A stretch of 64,000 nt of DNA from an uncultured Christensenella sp. (GTDB lineage Bacteria > Bacillota > Clostridia > Christensenellales > UBA3700). Numbering within the stretch: position 1 is the first letter of the stretch; each line of letters opens with the position of its first letter. This document shows positions 34,629-44,866 of this stretch, in pieces. Made by a program: the position numbers and the translations under genes. Location: NCBI GenBank assembly GCA_910583995.1, contig CAJTYW010000002.1, forward strand, positions 124,001 through 188,000, in the 5' to 3' direction. The notes beneath the pieces are model-generated. The model saw only the letters and a program-made list of their open reading frames with translations, did not search any database and had not been told where the DNA came from.

Positions 34629-36572
34629 ATGGATAGAATGACTGAGCTTGTACAAAAGTTAAATGAATATGCTTACAGGTATTATACATTAGACGAGCCT
34701 ATTGTTTCAGATAAGGAATATGACATTTTATATGACGAATTAGTTGCTTTGGAAAAAGAGTCTGGGATTGTTCTTCCTGATTCACCAACACATAGAGTGG
34801 GTGGCGAATTGCTTAAACAATTTGAAAGTTATGTTCATAAACAAAGGCTTTATTCTTTAGCAAAAAGTCAAACTTTTGGCGAACTTGAAAGCTGGTGGAC
34901 AAGGTGTGCTAATGCTTTGGGACAGGAAAAATTTTTATGTTCTGTAGAGTATAAGTATGACGGATTGACAGTAAATCTATCATATAAAGATGGCAACCTT
35001 GTAAGAGCGACAACAAGAGGAAATGGTGAGAAAGGCGAAGTTGTAACAAGTGGTGCAAAAACTATTAGGACTATTCCGCTAACTATCCCTTTTAAAGGCG
35101 AAATTGAAGTACAAGGCGAGTGCATAATGAGATTATCCGAGCTTGAAAAATACAACAATACTCACGATATCCCACTAAAAAATGCAAGAAATGCCGCAGC
35201 TGGTGCATTAAGAAATCTTGACCCAAAGGTTACTGCAGAAAGACACCTTGATTTTATGGCGTATAGTGTTGGTTATTCTGATATTACATTTCAGAGCCAA
35301 AAGGAAATGGTGGATTTTTTAGTAAAAAATAAGTTCAGAATAGGCGATTATGTTAAGTTTGCCGATAATATGGCTGATATTCAAGAGCTTATAAGTGAAA
35401 TTGAAGGACAAAGAAATAGCTTGGACTATTTAATTGACGGAGCAGTTATTAAAATTGATGCACAAAATTATCGTAATGAATTGGGATTTACTGAAAAATC
35501 ACCGCGTTGGGCAATTGCTTATAAGTACGAAGCGGAAGAAGTTACCACAATTTTGAAAGATGTTATATGGCAAGTTTCAAGGACAGGAAAACTTAATCCA
35601 CTTGCAGTTCTTGAACCTGTGGAGTTATGTGGTGCAACAATATCGCGTGCAACTCTTAATAACTTGGACGATATAGCAAAAAAAGGTGTTAAAATTGGTA
35701 GTAGGGTGTTTATAAGACGCAGTAATGACGTTATACCTGAAATTTTGGGGGTGGCAGAAGATAATAATGGCACAACTATTATCCCACCTGATAAATGTCC
35801 TTCTTGTGGCGGTGATGTTGAAGTAAATGGTGCTTTTGTTTATTGCACAAATAAGGAAAACTGCGGTGCAGTTCATATATCAAGGCTTGACCATTTTGCA
35901 AGTCGTGAAGCAATGAATATTGAAGGACTATCTGAAAGAACAATATTGCAACTTTATAATTTAGGATTTTTAAGAGATATTGACGATATTTACGATTTAA
36001 CAGCAGGTCAACTAATACAAGCGGAAGGCTTTAAAGATAAAAAGGTAAACAATATTTTAACTGCTATAAAAAACAGTAAAAATGTTTCACTTGATAGATT
36101 TGTTTATTCTTTAGGAATAGCAAATATTGGTAAAAAGTCTGCTAAACAACTTGCAGATAAATTTAAATCGCTTGAAAATTTGCAGTCTGCAACAATGGAA
36201 GATTTGCTTAATATGGACGATTTTGGCGAGATTATGGCGACAGGCGTTTACAATTATTTTAATGATGACGCAAATATAAAGTTGATACAAAATTTGTTAG
36301 AAAAGGGTGTGAAAATCGAGTTTAAAGAGCAAAAAGAAGGTGTTTTGACTGGAATTAATATTTGTCTTACAGGTAGCATATCAATACCTAGGGGTAAGGC
36401 AAAACAATTGATAATCGATAACGGCGGAAGTGTATCGGACAGCGTATCAAAAAATGTCAATGTTGTTGTGTATGGTGAAGATGCAGGTTCTAAGTTGGAA
36501 AAAGCTAAAAAGCTTGGCATAGAGCTTTGGACGGAAAAGGAATTTTTTGAAAAAATCAATTATTCGGGTTAA
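34629..36572 (+). CDS. ligA: NAD-dependent DNA ligase LigA
   Basis: 647 residues, the usual length. Domains in order: Ia helices (RMTELVQKLNEYAYRYYTL), adenylation domain with the lysine motif SVEYKYDGLTV, OB fold, zinc finger (CPSCGGDVEVNGAFVYC with a following CGAVH), helix-hairpin-helix tandem (about 440-570), and a C-terminal BRCT (TGINICLTGSISIPRGKAKQ). It seals nicks during replication using NAD+. ATG 34629 is used; a TTG at 34614 would extend the frame but lies upstream of the only Shine-Dalgarno-like GCAGGT. Confidence 0.95.
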   Translation: MDRMTELVQKLNEYAYRYYTLDEPIVSDKEYDILYDELVALEKESGIVLPDSPTHRVGGELLKQFESYVHKQRLYSLAKSQTFGELESWWTRCANALGQEKFLCSVEYKYDGLTVNLSYKDGNLVRATTRGNGEKGEVVTSGAKTIRTIPLTIPFKGEIEVQGECIMRLSELEKYNNTHDIPLKNARNAAAGALRNLDPKVTAERHLDFMAYSVGYSDITFQSQKEMVDFLVKNKFRIGDYVKFADNMADIQELISEIEGQRNSLDYLIDGAVIKIDAQNYRNELGFTEKSPRWAIAYKYEAEEVTTILKDVIWQVSRTGKLNPLAVLEPVELCGATISRATLNNLDDIAKKGVKIGSRVFIRRSNDVIPEILGVAEDNNGTTIIPPDKCPSCGGDVEVNGAFVYCTNKENCGAVHISRLDHFASREAMNIEGLSERTILQLYNLGFLRDIDDIYDLTAGQLIQAEGFKDKKVNNILTAIKNSKNVSLDRFVYSLGIANIGKKSAKQLADKFKSLENLQSATMEDLLNMDDFGEIMATGVYNYFNDDANIKLIQNLLEKGVKIEFKEQKEGVLTGINICLTGSISIPRGKAKQLIIDNGGSVSDSVSKNVNVVVYGEDAGSKLEKAKKLGIELWTEKEFFEKINYSG

Positions 36573-36590
36573 ATAAACAGAATGAAAATA

Positions 36591-36630
36591 ATGCACCCCA
36601 AAAGTTTTAAACTTAGGCGGTGCATTTTTT
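36591..36630 (+). terminator. terminator after ligA
   Basis: Outer arms ATGCACC and GGTGCAT enclose a second hairpin AAGTTT/AAACTT, followed by T6. Confidence 0.8.
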
Positions 36631-36731
36631 ATTATAAAATTAAAATAGAAAAAATAGTTAAAATTAAGCTTTTGTTAAACTAATAGCTAAATTTTATTAT
36701 TAATTTATTTTAAATAAATATAAAACTTTGC

Positions 36732-36760
36732 TTGTAATATTATTTATTTTGTGCTAGAAT
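36732..36760 (+). promoter_or_regulatory. probable promoter of the yicC-gmk block
   Basis: TTGTAA (36732-36737), 17 bases, TAGAAT (36755-36760), 55 bases before the start at 36815. Confidence 0.55.
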
Positions 36761-36814
36761 ATATTTGTATAAATATGTATATAAAGATGCAATTAGCGTT
36801 TTGGGAGTAATATT

Positions 36815-37690
36815 ATGCTTAGTATGACAGGATATGGTAAGGGTGAAGCGAGTGACGAAAATTTAAAAATTGCGGTTGAAGTTAAGTCTGTAAACCACAG
36901 ATTTTTGGATTTAGGCATTAAGTTGCCACGCCTTTTGATTAGTTTTGAAGATAGTATACGAAATCAAATAAAAAGTCGTGTTTCAAGGGGGCATCTTGAT
37001 GTTTTTGTAAGTTATCAAATTTTGTCTGCAGAGCAAGAAAATATAACTTATAATGAAAACTTGGTTACAAAATATTTGGATATAGCAAATACTATTGAAA
37101 ATAAATTTAATATTAAAAATGATTTAACAATTAGTGATTTGTTTGAATATAAGGGAATAATCGAAGAAGACGAAAGTACTATTGATATTGAGCAAACACA
37201 AAAACTTATCAATCAAGCACTTGATATTGCACTTGACAATCTTATAGTTATGCGTAAGACAGAAGGCGATAAGATAGAAATGAATTTGCTTGAAAAACTT
37301 GATATTTTGACGGAAGTTGTTTCAAAAATTCAGGTATATGCACCTGTACAGGTGGAAAACTATCGTGAAAAATTAAGAAGTCGTGTACAAGAAGCATTAG
37401 GCGATATTTCTATAGATGAAAACAAGCTTATGAATGAAATAGTCTTTTATGCGGATAAAGTTGCAACAGACGAAGAATTTACAAGATTGAATGCACATAT
37501 TGCTCATTTTAAAGAGATAATAAATAATGGCGGTGCTATTGGTAGAAGTCTTGATTTTATAACACAAGAAATGAATAGGGAATCAAATACTATCGGTTCA
37601 AAATGTAGTGATTTATCATTAAGTAATTATGTACTTACACTAAAAACTGAAATTGAAAAAATTAGAGAACAAATCCAAAATATTGAATAA
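36815..37690 (+). CDS. YicC-family endoribonuclease
   Basis: 291 residues. The N-terminal signature MLSMTGYGKGEA and VEVKSVNHRFLDLGIKLPRL, plus a C-terminal half ending GGAIGRSLDFITQEMNRESN and SNYVLTLKTEIEKIREQIQN, define the YicC family. E. coli YicC and Bacillus YloC are manganese-dependent endoribonucleases acting on small RNAs. The position just before gmk-rpoZ is conserved in Firmicutes, supporting the call. Ribosome site GGGAG upstream. Confidence 0.92.
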   Translation: MLSMTGYGKGEASDENLKIAVEVKSVNHRFLDLGIKLPRLLISFEDSIRNQIKSRVSRGHLDVFVSYQILSAEQENITYNENLVTKYLDIANTIENKFNIKNDLTISDLFEYKGIIEEDESTIDIEQTQKLINQALDIALDNLIVMRKTEGDKIEMNLLEKLDILTEVVSKIQVYAPVQVENYREKLRSRVQEALGDISIDENKLMNEIVFYADKVATDEEFTRLNAHIAHFKEIINNGGAIGRSLDFITQEMNRESNTIGSKCSDLSLSNYVLTLKTEIEKIREQIQNIE

Positions 37691-37802
37691 TCTTGAATTT
37701 GTTAAGATTAATTTTAATATGGTTACAGATAGTCTTATAATAAAACTAAAATTTTAGTAGATAGTAAAAATATGTTATATATTTGTTAAAAATGGAGCTA
37801 AT

Positions 37803-38411
37803 ATGAATAAAGGATTATTAATTGTGTTGAGTGGACCTTCAGGCAGTGGAAAAGGTACATTGCTTGCAGAAGTTAAAAATAAAGGACTTGATTTTGTACT
37901 TTCAATATCTGTTACTACAAGAAAGCCAAGGATAAACGAAATAGACGGCGTAAATTATTTTTTTAAGACAAAAGAAGATGTTAAAAAAATGATTGAAAAT
38001 GGCGAACTTTTAGAGTACAAACAAGTTTATGGCGACGAATATTACGGAACATCTTTGAATTTTGTTGAAAGCAAATTAAGCGCGGGCAAAGATGTTGTGC
38101 TTGAAATAGATACAGAAGGTGCTTTTGAAGTTAAGAAAAAAATGCCTGAAGCTGTAATGATTTTTATCGTACCTAAAGATTTGGAAACTTTGCACTCAAG
38201 ACTTGTTGGAAGGGGAACGGAAACGGAAGAACAAATTGCAAAAAGGTTCGGGAAAGCGAAGTTGGAAATTGAAAAAGCACTTAGCTATGATTACCTAATT
38301 ATCAATGATACAATTGATAGCTGTGCGGATTGTTTTATTAATATAATAAAAGCTGAAAAGTTAAAGATTTCACGTAAAGATAACTCAGAAATAATAGAAA
38401 CTTTTAAATAA
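37803..38411 (+). CDS. gmk: guanylate kinase
   Basis: 202 residues. P-loop LSGPSGSGKGTLLAEV, GMP-binding VTTRKPRINEIDGVNYFF and EYKQVYGDEYYGTS identify guanylate kinase, which phosphorylates GMP to GDP. The lid segment RLVGRGTETEEQIAKR is intact. It is followed by rpoZ and coaBC as in most Firmicutes. In Bacilli (p)ppGpp inhibits Gmk; that is family knowledge. Confidence 0.95.
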   Translation: MNKGLLIVLSGPSGSGKGTLLAEVKNKGLDFVLSISVTTRKPRINEIDGVNYFFKTKEDVKKMIENGELLEYKQVYGDEYYGTSLNFVESKLSAGKDVVLEIDTEGAFEVKKKMPEAVMIFIVPKDLETLHSRLVGRGTETEEQIAKRFGKAKLEIEKALSYDYLIINDTIDSCADCFINIIKAEKLKISRKDNSEIIETFK

Positions 38412-38501
38412 ACTAACAAGATTTATAAGTTTTGAAATTAAATAAATTAACAATAAATTTGCAGTAAGCAGATATAATAAAATTTTAGGAGGGTATGCTT
38501 T

Positions 38502-38699
38502 ATGATGATAGAGCCACCAATTGACAAATTAATTAAAAAGGCAGAGTGTAGATATGCTTTGGTTATGGGAGTTGCAAATCGTGCAAAACAACTTGTAACT
38601 CAAGAAGCAGATTACTTGGAAGCAACACACCAAAAACCAATCAGTGTTGCAGCAAAAGAAGTTTACGAAGGTAAAGTCGTAATTTCAAGGCATCACTAA
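38502..38699 (+). CDS. rpoZ: RNA polymerase omega subunit
   Basis: 65 residues. The sequence MIEPPIDKLIKKAECRYALV and MGVANRAKQLV is the conserved omega core; the end SVAAKEVYEGKVVI matches the family. Omega helps assemble RNA polymerase. Start is 38502 (or the adjacent ATG 38505) after AGGAGGGT. Its stop shares one base with the coaBC start (TAATG), so the two are translationally coupled. Confidence 0.93.
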   Translation: MMIEPPIDKLIKKAECRYALVMGVANRAKQLVTQEADYLEATHQKPISVAAKEVYEGKVVISRHH

Positions 38700-39883
38700 T
38701 GCTTAGCGGTAAAAATATTGTGCTTGGTGTGACAGGCGGTATCGCTTGCTATAAGGCGTGTGATATAGTAAGCCGTCTTGTTAAACTAGGTGCTAATGTA
38801 GATGTTATAATGACTAAAAATGCAACGGAATTCGTGAGTCCAAAGACTTTCGAATCCTTGTCGCATAGAGCAGTTGTTATAGACACTTTTCAAAAAATAG
38901 AAAACTTTGAAATTGAACACATTTCGCTTGCAAACAAAGCGGATTTGTTTTTGATTGCACCTTGTACATTTAATGTCATTGGTAAGATTGCAAATGGCAT
39001 TGCAGACGATATGCTAACAACCACTATTGCTGCCGCCAAAAGAGCGATAAAAGTAGTTTGTCCTGCAATGAATACAAATATGTATGAAAACCAAGTTTGC
39101 AGTCAAAATCTACAAGCTTTGTCAAAACTAGGGTTTATAGAAATAAAGCCTATAAGCGGAAGACTTGCTTGCGGTGACATGGGTACAGGCAAAATGCAAG
39201 AACCTGTAGTTATTGTAGAAAAAGTATGTGAACTATTGGGAAGAAAGCAAGATTTGTTAGACAAAAATGTGCTAATTACTTGTGGTGGTACAGAAGAAGC
39301 TATTGATGCGGTAAGAGTGATAACAAATCATTCAAGCGGTAAAATGGGCTTGGCTTTAGCTGCAGAGTGTAAAGAACGCGGGGCTAATGTTACAGTAATT
39401 GCCGGAAATGTTAGCGTTGACTTATCAAAATTCGATAATTTAATAAAAGTGAAATCTACGCAAAATATGTATGATGCGGTTATGCAAAATTATGAGAGTG
39501 CAGATTATATAATTATGGCTGCAGCTCCTGCAGATTACAGACCTAAACAAGTGTCAGATAAAAAAATAAAAAATGAAAACTTGACATTGGAACTTGTTAA
39601 AAATCCGGATATTGCTCAAGCTGTTGGCAAAGTCAAAGGTACTAAAAAACTTGTGATTTTTAGTGCAGAGACGGAAAATTTGCTTGAAAATGCTAAAGGC
39701 AAGCTTGAAAAAAAACAGGCAGATATGGTAGTTGCTAACGATGTGACTAAATTGGGTGCAGGTTTTAATGTGGATACAAATATTGTCAGCATAATTACAA
39801 AAGACAATTTGCAAAATTTTGATATTATGAAAAAATCCGAAGTTGCAAAGGTCATTGTAGACAATATGCTTAATTTAAAGTAA
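38699..39883 (+). CDS. coaBC: bifunctional phosphopantothenoylcysteine decarboxylase / phosphopantothenate-cysteine ligase
   Basis: 394 residues. The N-terminal CoaC (about 1-180) has FMN-binding GVTGGIACYKACDIV and active-site region CPAMNTNMYENQ. The C-terminal CoaB (about 190-390) has ITCGGTEEAIDAVRVITNHS with SGKMGLALA, and CTP-binding residues MAAAPADYRPKQV. The enzyme makes phosphopantetheine on the way to coenzyme A. Its place between rpoZ and priA is standard. Full length. Confidence 0.95.
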   Translation: MLSGKNIVLGVTGGIACYKACDIVSRLVKLGANVDVIMTKNATEFVSPKTFESLSHRAVVIDTFQKIENFEIEHISLANKADLFLIAPCTFNVIGKIANGIADDMLTTTIAAAKRAIKVVCPAMNTNMYENQVCSQNLQALSKLGFIEIKPISGRLACGDMGTGKMQEPVVIVEKVCELLGRKQDLLDKNVLITCGGTEEAIDAVRVITNHSSGKMGLALAAECKERGANVTVIAGNVSVDLSKFDNLIKVKSTQNMYDAVMQNYESADYIIMAAAPADYRPKQVSDKKIKNENLTLELVKNPDIAQAVGKVKGTKKLVIFSAETENLLENAKGKLEKKQADMVVANDVTKLGAGFNVDTNIVSIITKDNLQNFDIMKKSEVAKVIVDNMLNLK

Positions 39884-39926
39884 AATGTAAATCATTTTTG
39901 ATAAAATGATAAGCGGATAAAAAGTT

Positions 39927-42122
39927 ATGATTGCAAAAGTTATAGTTGATATATCTAATAGTGAAGTTGATAAAATATTTGATTATTCCATTCCCTCAGA
40001 TTTTGAACTTGCTGTTGGTGACAGAGTGCTTGTCCCATTTGGAAGTAGAAGTATTGAGGGCTTTTGCATAAAAATAACCGATTGTAGTGAAGGCAATTAT
40101 AAATTAAAGGATATAATAAAAAAGCTAGACGATAAGCCACTAATAAAAAAGGAAATGTTAGCACTTTCCGATTTTATGAAGGAAAAATTTTATTTAAGGT
40201 ATGTAGACACTTTAAGGTTATTTATTCCTTCTAAACTGCGTGGTAACAAAGTTAAAGCTTTGCAAAGGGAGTTTTGTACGCTTTCATCAAGTGATACAGA
40301 GCTTTTGAAATCAAGGATAAGCCCGCGTGCAAAAAGTCAGCTTGCAATAATAGATAGATTGGCAGGCGGGGGAGAATATCTTACTGTTTTGAACACTGAG
40401 TTTTCACCAAGCGTAATTAATAGTTTGGTTGAAAAAGGTATAATTACTAAATCAAAGCAAGAAGTATTAAGAAAACCGATTGGTGAAATTGATAAAAATA
40501 TTAACAAAGTGACTTTGACTGAAACTCAAAATAAAGCTATAAGTATAATCAAAAATAGCGATAAAAGGGTTGTTTTATTGCACGGGGTTACAGGTTCAGG
40601 AAAAACTGAAGTTTATATGTCGTTAATTGAAGATGCTTTAATCAAAGGCAAAACTGCTATTGCTTTAGTGCCTGAAATATCGCTTACACCACAAATTTTA
40701 AGGGTGTTTCGGTCTCGCTTTGGTGATGATATTGCTATGTTACATAGCGGACTTTCCGATGGGGAGAGATATGACGAATGGCGTAGGATATATGATGGCG
40801 ACGCTAAAATCGTAGTAGGTGCAAGGTCTGCGATATTTGCTCCGCTTGAAAATTTAGGTGTAATCATTATTGACGAAGAACACGATAGTAGTTATATAAG
40901 CGAATCAAATCCAAGGTTTAGGACATTGGAAGTTGCAGAGTTTAGGGCAAAATATAATGATTGCAAAGTGATACTAGGCAGTGCAACGCCAAGTGTTGAG
41001 AGTTATAACAATGCAAGACTTTGCAAATTCGGGTTATCTGAAATGAGTAACCGAATTTCCAAAAATGGTATGCCAGAAATCAAAATTATTGATATGGCAC
41101 AAGAGTTACGGACAGGTAATTTTTCTGTTTTTTCTAATGAGCTAAAGGAAAAATTGAAAGAGACAATAAATAACGGCAATCAAGCAATGGTATTTATAAA
41201 TCGCCGTGGTTACGCATCTTATATGCAGTGTAAAAGTTGCGGTTATATTGCAAAATGTACCGATTGTGATATTGCACTTACTTATCATAAGGAAGACAAT
41301 ATGTTAAAATGTCATTACTGCGGTAAAAGATTTAAACCGCTTGACATTTGCCCTAATTGTCATAGTGATAGTATAAAACAAGGTAAAATAGGTACGGAGA
41401 AAGTTGCTAGCGAGTTGCAAACCCTTCTTGGAAGTAGTGTTAAAATACTTAGAATGGATAATGACACTACCACTACAAAAACAGCTTATCTTGACATATT
41501 AGGGGCTTTTAGAAGGGGCGAAGCACAAGTGCTTGTAGGTACTCAAATGATTGTTAAAGGTCACGATTTTCCTAATGTAACTTTGGTAGGCGTGCTTGAT
41601 GCGGATATGAGTTTGTATTTTAGCGATTACAGGTCTTGTGAGCGTACATATCAATTAATCACTCAAGTATCTGGAAGAGCGGGTAGAAAGGACAAGTTAG
41701 GCGAAGTTATTATTCAAACATATTCCCCAAAACATTATCTTTTTAATTTTGTAAAAAATTACGATTACAAAGGATTTTTTGATAAGGAACTGAATACCAG
41801 ACAAGTGACAAATTTTCCGCCGTTTACTACGATAGTTCGTATTTTGGTAACAAACGAAGTGGAAGAAAAAAGTTTGAATTGCACAAAAAAGATTTATGAT
41901 TTATTAAAAGAATTAAGGGTGGAATACGGCAAAGAATTTGTTTATATGCAAGCAATGAAATCGCCTATCAACAAAATTCAAAACAAATATCGTTATCAAA
42001 TTGTTATTAGAATTAAAAGAAAGTTTGAAGACGAGATTTTAGGAAAAATTTATAATATAGTAGATAATAACAAACAAGGGAATAGTGTTTTTGTGGAAAT
42101 TAATCCGCAAAATATGAGTTAA
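39927..42122 (+). CDS. priA: primosomal protein N' (PriA helicase)
   Basis: 731 residues. An N-terminal 3'-DNA-binding domain (about 1-110) is followed by a helicase with Walker A HGVTGSGKTEVYM, DEEHDSSY, GSATPSVESY and motif VI VSGRAGRK. Between them lies the zinc cluster CKSCGYIAKCTDC, CHYCGKRFKPLDICPNC. PriA restarts stalled replication forks. The Shine-Dalgarno is modest, with GGAT about 9 bases upstream. Neighbours coaBC and def are those expected. Confidence 0.95.
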   Translation: MIAKVIVDISNSEVDKIFDYSIPSDFELAVGDRVLVPFGSRSIEGFCIKITDCSEGNYKLKDIIKKLDDKPLIKKEMLALSDFMKEKFYLRYVDTLRLFIPSKLRGNKVKALQREFCTLSSSDTELLKSRISPRAKSQLAIIDRLAGGGEYLTVLNTEFSPSVINSLVEKGIITKSKQEVLRKPIGEIDKNINKVTLTETQNKAISIIKNSDKRVVLLHGVTGSGKTEVYMSLIEDALIKGKTAIALVPEISLTPQILRVFRSRFGDDIAMLHSGLSDGERYDEWRRIYDGDAKIVVGARSAIFAPLENLGVIIIDEEHDSSYISESNPRFRTLEVAEFRAKYNDCKVILGSATPSVESYNNARLCKFGLSEMSNRISKNGMPEIKIIDMAQELRTGNFSVFSNELKEKLKETINNGNQAMVFINRRGYASYMQCKSCGYIAKCTDCDIALTYHKEDNMLKCHYCGKRFKPLDICPNCHSDSIKQGKIGTEKVASELQTLLGSSVKILRMDNDTTTTKTAYLDILGAFRRGEAQVLVGTQMIVKGHDFPNVTLVGVLDADMSLYFSDYRSCERTYQLITQVSGRAGRKDKLGEVIIQTYSPKHYLFNFVKNYDYKGFFDKELNTRQVTNFPPFTTIVRILVTNEVEEKSLNCTKKIYDLLKELRVEYGKEFVYMQAMKSPINKIQNKYRYQIVIRIKRKFEDEILGKIYNIVDNNKQGNSVFVEINPQNMS

Positions 42123-42132
42123 AGGAGAGATT

Positions 42133-42597
42133 ATGGCAATTAGAGATATTGTGAAAGACGGGGACCCAATACTTAGAAAAAAATGCAGACCTGTTGAAGT
42201 TTTTGACGAAAAATTAGGCAAGTTGCTTGACGATATGAGAGAAACTATGAAAAAGGCGGACGGAGTAGGCTTAGCAGGTCCGCAAGTTGGCATATTAAGG
42301 CAAGTTGTAGTTATTGAAGTAGGCGATTTTTATGTTGAATTGATAAATCCCGAAATACTTGAATATTCAGGTGAGCAAATTGGTGTGGAAGGTTGCCTTA
42401 GCGTAGAAGGCAAAAATTGTTATGTCGCAAGACCATATTATGTAAAGGTTAAATATCAAGACAGATACGGAAAACAAATGGTGCTTGAGTGTGAAGACTT
42501 TCCAGCTCGTGCAGTTTTTCACGAAACAGACCATTTGCAAGGCGTTTTGTTTTATGATAAGGAATATAAAGGTAAAGTTAACAGAAAAAAACTTTAA
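42133..42597 (+). CDS. def: peptide deformylase
   Basis: 154 residues. The three metal-site motifs are present: GLAGPQVGI, EGCLSVEG (Cys ligand) and HETDHLQG (two His plus the catalytic Glu). Deformylase removes the formyl group from N-terminal methionine. It overlaps nothing but lies 10 bases after priA and 54 before fmt, its functional partner. Complete length. Confidence 0.95.
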   Translation: MAIRDIVKDGDPILRKKCRPVEVFDEKLGKLLDDMRETMKKADGVGLAGPQVGILRQVVVIEVGDFYVELINPEILEYSGEQIGVEGCLSVEGKNCYVARPYYVKVKYQDRYGKQMVLECEDFPARAVFHETDHLQGVLFYDKEYKGKVNRKKL

Positions 42598-42651
42598 AGC
42601 CGTAGCTTGAAAGCTATATTTTAAACTAAATTTATTTTTAAAGGAGTCAAA

Positions 42652-43575
42652 ATGAAATTAATTTTTTTAGGAACACCTGATTTTGCTGTGCCAAGTTTAA
42701 AAAAGATAGCTGAATCTGGACACGAAATAGTTGCTGTTGTAACTCAGCCCGATAGACCGAGAAACAGGGGTGTAATGACTCCGTCTCCTGTTAAGGAAAC
42801 AGCAATTGAGCTTGGGCTTAAAGTTTTGCAGTATGAAAAAATAAGCCGTGAAGGAATAGATGACATTAAAGCATTAAATGCGGATATAATGGTCACTTGT
42901 GCTTTTGGACAAATTTTAAGCCGTGAATTACTAGCAATTCCAAAGTACGGCGTAATAAACGAACACGCAAGCATACTTCCAAAATACAGGGGAAGTAGCC
43001 CTATACAATGGTGCGTAATTAATGGCGAAAAGCAGACTGGTGTTTCAATAATGAAAACCGCTTACGAAGTTGACAGCGGGGATATTTTGTTTGTAGATAA
43101 AACAGATATTTGCGAGAATGAGACAGCAGGAGAATTGTTTGATAGACTAAGTTTGCTTGCAGCAGATAGTATTGTAAAAGCACTTGATTTAATAGAGTCG
43201 GGAAAAGCTGAATTTGTACCACAAAATCATAGCGAGGCTACTTTTTGTAAAATGCTAACAAAGGCGGACGGACTTATTGATTGGAATAAAAGTGCTTTGG
43301 AAATTAAAAATTTTGTTCGTGGTATGAACCCTTGGCCTTGTGCATTTACAAACCTTAACGGCGTGACATACAAAATTCATAAGGTAGAAGTTGTAGATAT
43401 AAATGCAGGCGGAAAAGTCGGGGAAATAGTTGCTTGCACGAAAAATGAAATTATTGTAAAGTGTGGCAGTGGATTTATAAATATTCAGATTATTCAAGCA
43501 CCAAACGCAAAAAAAATGCCTGTGAAAGACTATTTGCTTGGGCATAAAATGCAAGTTGGTACCGTTTTTGAATAA
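42652..43575 (+). CDS. fmt: methionyl-tRNA formyltransferase
   Basis: 307 residues. LGTPDFAVPSLKKI, the formyl-folate loop HASILPKYRGSSPIQWCVI, and the C-terminal Fmt-C domain (about 205-305, FVRGMNPWPCAFT) are typical. It formylates initiator Met-tRNA. AAGGAG lies upstream. With def it forms the initiation-modification pair in the standard Firmicutes order. Confidence 0.95.
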   Translation: MKLIFLGTPDFAVPSLKKIAESGHEIVAVVTQPDRPRNRGVMTPSPVKETAIELGLKVLQYEKISREGIDDIKALNADIMVTCAFGQILSRELLAIPKYGVINEHASILPKYRGSSPIQWCVINGEKQTGVSIMKTAYEVDSGDILFVDKTDICENETAGELFDRLSLLAADSIVKALDLIESGKAEFVPQNHSEATFCKMLTKADGLIDWNKSALEIKNFVRGMNPWPCAFTNLNGVTYKIHKVEVVDINAGGKVGEIVACTKNEIIVKCGSGFINIQIIQAPNAKKMPVKDYLLGHKMQVGTVFE

Positions 43576-43600
43576 CAATTTTAATTGCAAAGGAGTATAG

Positions 43601-44866
43601 ATGAATAAAGATTTTAGACTTGCTTACGATATACTTGACAAAGTGTTTCGTGAAGGAGCTTATAGTAATATTTTGCTGACCGAAGTTTTGGGAAAGGCGG
43701 ATAATCGTTCGCTTTTGACAAAGCTTGTTTATGGTACATTGGAAAAAAATATTACGCTTGAGTACTATATTTCTCTTCTTTGCAACTCAAAACCAACAGG
43801 CAAAATATATGTTATTTTAAAACTTGGGATATTTATGCTAAAGTTTATGGATAGTTTGCCTGCACACGCTATCGTCAATGAAATGGTAAGTCTTACTACT
43901 TATATAAGAAAACCTAATTTAGCAGGATTTGTAAATGCGACACTGCATAATGCTATAGAGAAAGATTTTGTTTTGCCAAAGGATGAAAAACTTGCACTAT
44001 CTGTTCAATATAGCGTACCTTTGTGGCTTGTAAATTGCCTTTTTAAGCAATATAAAAGAGAAAAAGCAATTAGTATAATGAGTACGGAAAGTTTTGATTT
44101 AGAACACATAAGGGGAAACTCCAAAAAAGTTACTAATCAAGAGTTAGAAAAAATTTTGACAAATTTAAAGCTTGATTTTACCAAGAGCAATTATGGCGGA
44201 TTTTTTATAAAAAATAATGGGGAAGTAAGAGATTTATTTGATAAAGGAATTATTACATATCAATCCCCATCAAGTATGTTGGTTTGTAACGCTTGCAGTG
44301 TAAAAAATGGCGATAATGTGCTTGATATGTGCTCAAGCCCTGGTGGTAAGGCGGTTTATTTATCCGAGCTTGCAAGCAATATAAAAATCACTGCTTGCGA
44401 TATATATCCGGCGAGAGTTGATAAAATAAAAGAGTATTGTGGGCGTATGAATGCTAGCAATATAAATGCGGTTGTTATGGATGGTAGCCGTGAGAATAAA
44501 GATTTGTTAGGTAAGTTTGATTTGGTTTTGTGTGATAGTCCTTGTAGCGGATTTGGTGTTGCACGCAAAAAACCGGATATTTACTTAAATAAAAGCTACA
44601 AAGATATTGAAGCGTTGAGTGAAATACAATATAAGCTTTTAAATAATGCAATAAATTATACAAAAACAGGCGGTCATATTGTTTATTCAACTTGTACAAT
44701 ATTAAGAGAAGAAAATTATAATATCGTAGGTAAAATTTTAAAGGAAAGAAATGATGTCAAGCTTGAGAGAATGGATATTCCTTGTGAAAATGAAGGATTT
44801 ATTCAGCTTTTACCTGATAATAATGGTTTGGACGGATTTTTTATTGCGAGGTTGATAAAATGTTGA
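43601..44866 (+). CDS. rsmB: 16S rRNA (cytosine-967-C5)-methyltransferase
   Basis: 421 residues. An N-terminal NusB-like RNA-binding domain (about 1-130) precedes the SAM fold: MCSSPGGKAVYLSEL, CDSPCSGFGVARKKPD (motif IV with PC), YSTCTILREEN (motif VI with the second catalytic Cys). RsmB methylates C967 of 16S rRNA. It overlaps the rlmN start by 7 bases, so translation is coupled. Confidence 0.93.
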   Translation: MNKDFRLAYDILDKVFREGAYSNILLTEVLGKADNRSLLTKLVYGTLEKNITLEYYISLLCNSKPTGKIYVILKLGIFMLKFMDSLPAHAIVNEMVSLTTYIRKPNLAGFVNATLHNAIEKDFVLPKDEKLALSVQYSVPLWLVNCLFKQYKREKAISIMSTESFDLEHIRGNSKKVTNQELEKILTNLKLDFTKSNYGGFFIKNNGEVRDLFDKGIITYQSPSSMLVCNACSVKNGDNVLDMCSSPGGKAVYLSELASNIKITACDIYPARVDKIKEYCGRMNASNINAVVMDGSRENKDLLGKFDLVLCDSPCSGFGVARKKPDIYLNKSYKDIEALSEIQYKLLNNAINYTKTGGHIVYSTCTILREENYNIVGKILKERNDVKLERMDIPCENEGFIQLLPDNNGLDGFFIARLIKC